Assembly: GCA_037447655.1 (NCBI GenBank)
Contig: JBBHKE010001050.1
Span: 151,565 to 180,509 of the forward strand
Length of the DNA stretch: 28,945 nucleotides
Direction of reading: 5' to 3'
Origin: Zygnema cylindricum
Lineage: Eukaryota; Streptophyta; Zygnematophyceae; Zygnematales; Zygnemataceae
A program made the translations under genes and the position numbers. Every line of letters begins with the position of its first letter. The stretch's first letter is position 1. The notes beneath the pieces are model-generated. The model was not told the origin of the DNA, ran no database searches, and saw only the letters and a list, made by a program, of their open reading frames with translations. Below are positions 24,201 through 28,945 of this stretch, one piece after another.

Positions 24201-26568
24201 TTAAAAGCTGGACCCTGAGCTGTCGGTGTTGTGATATGTTTAAATCTTGCAGTGACAATGTGCGTTTTATATTCCCTGGTTTGTGTAGCATATTGAAGCC
24301 TTATTTTTGCATAAATTACTTTCACATAGAGTAATGCAAAGACTTGGTCGAATGTTTCTCCATCATGTTATGTGCTGAATGCTGGGTTTTGTCTGGGTTC
24401 TGGTCTTTTCTTTGATTGCAGGAATTTTTGAAGATGATGGGGGATTTATACTACTTATCCGGAATATACTCTGTAGAGTTGACGGTCGGCGATTCCCTCA
24501 TGGTAAGACCAGAGCTTATATGGGTTTCAGTGGTAAATCAGTACACTGCACACGCGATCTATGTAAACGGCATAAATTTTGATTGAGGATTTGTTGGTTG
24601 TTTTTACTTAATTTCAACAATGTTCAACCAAAATTATGTTGACAACTTGGCCTACAAATCTTGAAACTCTTTGGCGTTAATTGTGGATTCACCTGAATGT
24701 TTCTTGCAATAACTCGTGTGGGAGTAAACATTCACTGTTGATTCTCTCTGGTTACCTTCATATTGTGCTTGGTGGAAATGTAACATAACCATTAGCTTCC
24801 AGGCCAGTTATTTGATGTAGCTTGGATTGTCGATTGCGTTATAACCTTTTTATGGTTGTTGTTGTGCATGGAATAGTATGATTTGTGGGCTGGTTTGGAG
24901 CATCTTTCAGATGAAATGGGTCTATTTTTTGAGATCTCGTCATATTTGGTGGTGTTGTGGGCCTTACCATTCTTGGCATACACTACTTCCGATTTTACCT
25001 TGGTGGGAGCTTGATGTACTTAGAAGGCTAGTTTTGCACCAATAGGTTTGAATTTGTTTTTGTACAATGACTTAATCGTTCCATTTTCTTTCTCCGTTAT
25101 TGTCTAAGTATGCAAATATAGTCATTTTGGAAACTTCCTAAAGAGCACCAGAATGTCCCATTGAGTCCAACCAGGTTATAAGGTTTGTGACAAATATAAA
25201 GAGTTTTGTACCTTTTTTCATGGTACAGATCGACTGGTGGGTTGCAGGAAAATTCCTTCTCTTGGGTTCTTGCAGAAGTTGATTTGGATCTTCCTGCAGC
25301 TCCAAGTTCAGCCACAAAAGTACCAGAAAAACCCCTTCCCTTGGAGGCTCGTTTTGGCGCAAAACCTGAGATCCATCATATTTTCCGAGTACCGGAAAAA
25401 CGTCCTCCACTAGCAGTCTCATACGCCTTCACAGCACTCTCTCTCCTGCCCCTGTTGGGTCTTATTTTTGGCGTAAGTTTGTCTGGGAAAAAGGGCAAAA
25501 GGGGCATTACAGTGATGATATAGTAGATTTTGGTTGTCCCAGGTTATAGTGGATTTCTGTTCTCCCAGATTTGTACTGTTTATTTTGCCTGGTGTATGGA
25601 AGAAGGAGGCAGATTTTGGTTTTGTTTAATTCAGGTTCTGTTGAGATTAGAGTAGTTGTATTTTTATGAGATTTATTTCGAATATTACAAAGCTGGAATA
25701 GCAATTCTCTTGTGCTTATGTCTGGAGTTGTTCCGATGTTTTCTTTTGTCCTCCGATTTCTTTAATATCCCCTGAGAATTTTCTAAGCGGGTCCTTGTGT
25801 GTCTCCTTGCGTGATTAGCGTATTGTTTTTGTTTTTCTCATTTTCATCGCGATTGAAGACCATGCAACTGATTGTTTGTTATTGTGTGTGTGTGGACCCA
25901 GCTTGTTTCTCTTGGAGTTAACTTGAAGGGACTACCATCTTCGGGACCCCCAGTAGTTGCAGTTATTGCATTCCATGGAGGAATTGCGTCGATTATCGTC
26001 CTCTACGTTATCTTTTGGGTCAAGGTATGTACATACAATCGGCCTATTCCTCTCATGAGTCTCCAGATATAACCGCTCTTTCCATTTGGAAACGGGTTCT
26101 CTAAATCGTCTCCTTCAGGTGCTCGTTTATCTACTCTTAAATCTACTCATCCATCTACTCTTTTATCTACTCTTTTATTTACTCATTCATCTACTCATTC
26201 ATCTACTTTTTTATCTACTCTTTTATTTACTCATTCATCAACTCTTTAATCTACTCTTTTATTAACTCATTCATCTACTCTTTTATCTACTCATTTATCC
26301 ACTCTTTTATCTACTCTTTTATATACTCATTCATCTATTCTTTGATCTCCTTGATCTGTTGGTTGATTTAGTCTCTTCAAAAACAAAATGAGTGGTCGTT
26401 GTCTTCTCACTTTGTGTACCATCCTTTTTTCGATGGGGGAAATTGATGCAGTTGAACTTGTTTTTCACCCTCAAAGCTCTTATTGTTTTGGGTCTCCTTA
26501 CAACCATCCCGGGCCATTTTGCTCTCTCCTACCTCGCGGATTCCGCGGCCAAGCAAAAGACTGCTTAA
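15263..26568 (+). CDS. RPN2: Ribophorin II, OST subunit 2 (RPN2/SWP1 family), about 22 exons
   Basis: A non-catalytic subunit of the ER oligosaccharyltransferase complex, which transfers the lipid-linked glycan to Asn. Exons: 15263-15278, 15641-15779, 16359-16536, 16950-17039, 17085-17169, 18128-18190, 18753-18822, 19338-19399, 19687-19741, 20149-20279, 20644-20747, 21723-21772, 22069-22112, 22179-22259, 22433-22513, 22959-23095, 23497-23635, 23865-23948, 24422-24502, 25248-25472, 25902-26024 and 26452-26568. All join in phase except exon 4 to 5 (one base surplus). About 717 aa against about 630 in human. Order: signal peptide (MAGRREGVAILLSFLL), helical luminal part (FEATYQAVRVYEV, DGTWRYSPGQ), beta-rich luminal part (VIVPLVLQ, FKLTDPF, IYSVELTVGD), then the hallmark EIHHIFRVPEKRPPLAVSY before three membrane segments. 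The C-terminus KQKTA fits a KxKxx ER-retrieval signal. Exons 6 and 12-13 are the least certain. Confidence 0.93.
15641..15779 (+). CDS. RPN2: Ribophorin II exon 2: signal peptide and mature N-terminus
   Basis: The acceptor ATTAATCAG and donor GTAAAC bound this exon. It completes the Glu codon begun in exon 1, giving MAGRRE followed by a hydrophobic core (GVAILLSFLLCPLLA) and a small-residue cleavage region (RASFVPPP). The mature start continues TKAELLAAKNLFTIQDDGSFG and then enters exon 3 as SFEATYQAV. This matches the family N-terminus (family pattern: hydrophobic signal, then a helix, then S.FEA.Y). The intron 1 phase (1) and intron 2 phase (2) are consistent on both sides. Confidence 0.88.
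16507..16750 (+). repeat. Tandem duplication across the ribophorin II exon-3 donor
   Basis: Two imperfect copies lie about 122 bp apart (from 16507 and from 16629). Each contains the end of exon 3 (AATTGTGAAG...AGTCTT..AAGGTG), a T-rich intron start and GGAAGTAATT at the end. The first copy encodes NCEGAASLAK before the donor GTGCCA. The second would encode NCESAVSLLK before GTGATA, so peptide similarity survives, although no acceptor places the second copy in an exon. Confidence 0.82.
17324..17459. repeat. Imperfect ~28-31 bp tandem repeat in a ribophorin II intron
   Basis: Five units begin with GTCA. Examples are GTCAGAATTTGAATCATTCC, GTCAAAATTTGAATCATTTC and GTCAACCTCTCCAGTTTATT. The last units are shorter. 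It lies in the intron between exons 5 and 6. Confidence 0.7.
20820..21459. mobile_element. hAT-like MITE (family E) in ribophorin II intron 11
   Basis: It starts TAGTGTTGCGTA and ends with the inverse of TAGTGTTACGTA (11/12). The flanking octamers AGAATGAC and GGAATTAC match at 6 of 8 positions, as for an old 8-bp duplication. The interior is packed with GATGC/GCATC and ATCG/CGAT words in both orientations and has no coding potential. The terminal TAGTGTTG is shared with family A, whose subterminal motif is instead CCGATAA. Confidence 0.8.
25248..26568 (+). CDS. RPN2: Ribophorin II exons 20-22: linker, three membrane segments and ER-retrieval tail
   Basis: Exon 20 (25248-25472) begins ENSFSWVLAEVDLDLP and holds the family's most conserved block, FGAKPEIHHIFRVPEKRPP, followed by membrane segment 1 (AFTALSLLPLLGLIF). 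Exon 21 (25902-26024) holds a short loop and segment 2 (VVAVIAFHGG...IIVLYVIFW). Exon 22 (26452-26568) reads LNLFFTLKALIVLGLLTTIP (segment 3) and ends KQKTA with TAA at 26566-26568. All three are phase 0 with GT-AG borders. In the complex this region anchors the subunit and leaves the short tail in the cytosol. Confidence 0.95.
26123..26344. repeat. 12-13 bp tandem repeat in the last ribophorin II intron
   Basis: About 18 units alternate between CTACTCTTTTAT and CTACTCATTCAT. The intron is only 427 bp, so the array makes up half of it and ends about 107 bp before the last acceptor. Confidence 0.95.
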
Positions 26569-27631
26569 ATTTTTGACAAAAACCTTTTGTAAAAGCAAAG
26601 GAGAGGTGGCCCACAAAGGGGAGAGGAGGGAGAATCACAGGTTTGTTTTTCGAGTCATCGGTATCAATCACTTGCCTTTCCTTTAGCCAAAAGCTCTCCA
26701 GGCTTATCATGCAATTTTTATCTATGAGGGCATCAGTCTCATCCTTTGTAAATCGGATACTGCTGGTAGTCCTTGAATGAGCAAAAATGGCGTTGCCCTA
26801 ATTAAGGTTCCTTATCTTTTTAGCGTTTATATGTGAATTTTCCTCCAAAATTCTTTCTAAGTGCCAGGTTGACTGGCAAGCTTCCCACTTTCAGGAGTTT
26901 CACTGGTGGTGGTCGGGTTTTGTGTTTGTTTGATTGTACTTGCGTTTGTACTTATTAGGTTGTATTTTGTGCAAATCTTTCTTCTTATGAGAGTATGTCA
27001 TGGCTGACAAACGCATACATGTGTGTAATGGAAAACATGTTGGTCTTGATAGACGGGAACCATTCCTTTCTGCAACAGTGTATCCAGTTTACATGTATAT
27101 GTATGTGTATATATATATAGTAAACATGTACAGAGCGTGATAAATCAGAAAAACTTCATACGTAATCACACAATATTGGGTTGCTACAACCACTGTTAAT
27201 GTACTACAAAATAAGGGTATATGTTGTAAATACACAAAGTAGTATATTTGGCACTGTGCATGTAATATACGCTTCCCAAATGGTACCCCTCATTCTAGAC
27301 AGGATGCAATTCTTTTAGTGGTCGTTTGTATGCAACCCTTCAACATCACGTTTTGGGACCTAGTATTTTTGCACCAATGGGCTAACACTTTTATACATTG
27401 ATATTTCTAGCGAAAATTTTTATTGAAGACTGTTACTTACTATCTGCAATCCAAAGGCACAATATACCTAGGAAGCGTTATATGTCAATCGTTCTTTTCA
27501 GTCATGTAATGATTTGAGAAAAAATAGGACTGCACCATATGATGCACTGTTAATTTAATGTAAAACGTGACGACGAAATTTTGTCAAACATAACTTATCT
27601 TGCATTTTGAGCACTATCTGCGACTATAATG
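26569..27631. other. 3' flank of ribophorin II
   Basis: The 3' UTR and intergenic DNA. I could not place a convincing AATAAA-type signal. A short TA microsatellite lies near 27095-27120. Overlapping short frames at 26388-26710 on both strands reflect the last exon and its antisense. Confidence 0.45.
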
Positions 27632-28424
27632 TAGTGTTGTGTATCGGTAAGGATTTCCCGATAACTGATATGGGCCTTTTTTTGGGTAGCTGTTAATCGA
27701 TATATTGATACAACATATCGTCATCGGTGTTTACGCTGATAAACACCAAATATTTATCGGTTACTATCGGCAATAACACTGATATTGATAACTATCGGCG
27801 ATATCTGTACAGACCTTATAGATAAATGGTCAGCCAGTACATTCAACTGAACTTGTTATTCCCGGGACGCGCAGCGGACCCCCTTCCCCCAGATTCGGTA
27901 GAAAATCTCGATATTTCCATCATTATTTCTAATATAAGGGGGATTTACTTGGGTACCCTTTCCAGAATGTCCTTCTGACTGTTGTTTTTTATAAATGACA
28001 GTTAATAGCGGCAGTCTGACAGATTTGTTTGTCTGCTTTGTTTGTCTGTTCGTCTGGTTTTCGAAAAAGTTTGATTTTACAAATTTACAATGTAATTTTT
28101 TTTTTCCGGTACTAAAATTTTAAAACTATAAACTAAAATTTTGAATTTGTCAACGTTTATGTGCCCCATTACCCGTAATAAATTTCAGTTAAACAGCTTA
28201 CGGAACAAATTTTTACATGTGGCATACCACGCTATATAGAGTCAAGAATATAATACAGTATATTATAAAGTACTATTGTATGAATATTATATTTGTTTTA
28301 AGTTATCGCCGATATGGATTTTGTTGGTCTCGAACCGACATATAGGGACCTCTGACCGTTCGATAACCGATAACTATCGATATCGGTGTCATCGCGATAA
28401 ATTTTTTACCGATACACAACACTA
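27632..28424. mobile_element. Non-autonomous hAT-like element (family A, copy A2) with target-site duplication
   Basis: It begins TAGTGTTGTGTATCGGTAAG and ends with the inverse of its first 19 bases. The flanks CTATAATG (27624-27631) and CTAAAATG (28425-28432) match at 7 of 8 positions. The left 200 bp match copy A1 (TGGGCCTTTTTTT, ATCGATATATTG, ACTATCGGCGATA), and the right end is repeated in inverse at 14590. Many subterminal CCGATAA/TTATCGG words, and no transposase frame. Confidence 0.88.
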
Positions 28425-28537
28425 CTAAAATGACATCAGGTACCCTGGTCCAACCATGATAGGTTAGTGGTGTTTTGTACATTCAACATCAGCAAACTAA
28501 GACTTTAGGAAGAGGTAACGTGGTAATGAAAAAGTAG

Positions 28538-28744
28538 GTCCCAGACGAAATTGCAGAACCAAACCTGGCGATAAGCAACTTAAACGGAAAACACAGTGCG
28601 ACAAAAATTAACTCACAAACAAAGGACAAGCTAACTGAAGACAATGAAGGAACAACAAGGTCAAAAGCAACAACAGAAAAGTTTACTAAAACTGACAGTA
28701 TACGGCGAAACAACATTACAGAGAATCTTGCCAATACTCTCTGA
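28538..28744 (+). other. Weak terminal-exon candidate
   Basis: A 69-codon plus-strand frame without a Met follows AGTAG. It begins VPDEIAEPNLAISNLNGK, is hydrophilic and rich in Lys/Thr (KDKLTEDNEGTTRSK), and ends at TGA. No pyrimidine tract precedes the AG, no family is recognised, and the antisense frame (28489-28779, minus) is also open. It could be a 3' exon of a plus-strand gene or chance. Confidence 0.2.
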
Positions 28745-28794
28745 AAGTCTGGAAGGTAACACGACCGCCGGATATTCATTCACTAGTCATTCGC

Positions 28795-28865
28795 TTCATT
28801 TTTCTCTGTAGGTGACAACCCACATCTCAGTAAGGTGGGTTGTTAGCTACAGAAAAAAAAATGAA
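28795..28865. repeat. 70-bp foldback hairpin
   Basis: The left arm TTCATTTTTCTCTGTAG, four bases, then ACAACCCAC pairs with the right arm GTGGGTTGT, four bases, then CTACAGAAAAAAAAATGAA. The loop is about 11 bases (ATCTCAGTAAG). It could be a tiny MITE, or a structured RNA if transcribed; no target duplication is evident. Confidence 0.75.
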
Positions 28866-28897
28866 TCACAACACGTAAGACAATCAAGCTACTTGTC

Positions 28898-28945
28898 ATT
28901 TAGGAAGAGGGAGGGCATTTAGGGAGGGGGAGTGGGAGGGGGAGG
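28898..28945. repeat. GA-rich microsatellite at the right edge
   Basis: GAGGGAGGG-type purine run continuing beyond the window. Confidence 0.8.

Overview
This window is eukaryotic nuclear DNA: AT-rich, dense in spliceosomal GT-AG introns, and littered with short non-autonomous DNA transposons and microsatellites. Three clues point weakly to the green lineage, possibly a streptophyte alga. One is the plant-style N-terminal cap of a secreted leucine-rich-repeat protein. Another is a decayed retroelement 3' ORF of a type I recall from moss and charophyte gene predictions. The third is the general look of the introns. No organism can be named. All family comparisons were made by eye from memory; no search or alignment was run.

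Layout. 1-2.65 kb: AT-rich DNA without a recognisable gene, including a degenerate minisatellite. 2.79-3.61 kb, minus strand: the first two coding exons (signal peptide, then LRR N-cap) of a secreted LRR protein whose remainder must lie left of the window. 4.19-7.37 kb: a cluster of TIR elements, comprising a hAT-like element with a perfect 8-bp target-site duplication, a second hAT-like family (copy A1), and a long-TIR element that contains another MITE. 8.16-9.03 kb, minus: a frameshifted retroelement pseudogene. 9.86-14.29 kb, minus: a complete six-exon nucleoside hydrolase gene (321 aa predicted). 14.29-15.26 kb: the divergent intergenic region, largely filled by a MITE and a hAT end. 15.26-26.57 kb, plus: an essentially complete gene of about 22 exons for ribophorin II (OST subunit 2, about 717 aa), with a hAT-like MITE in intron 11 and a tandem repeat in the last intron. 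27.6-28.4 kb: another copy of the A family, with a 7/8 target-site duplication. 28.5-28.9 kb: a weak exon candidate, a foldback hairpin and the start of a GA-rich microsatellite.

The three genes are not a pathway. They are an ER glycosylation subunit, a nucleoside salvage enzyme and a secreted or surface LRR protein. The most striking structural theme is local tandem duplication across splice sites. The 5' part of nucleoside hydrolase exon 5 with its acceptor exists in three tandem copies, two of them decayed. The 3' end of ribophorin exon 3 with its donor exists in two. I found no undescribed multi-gene system.
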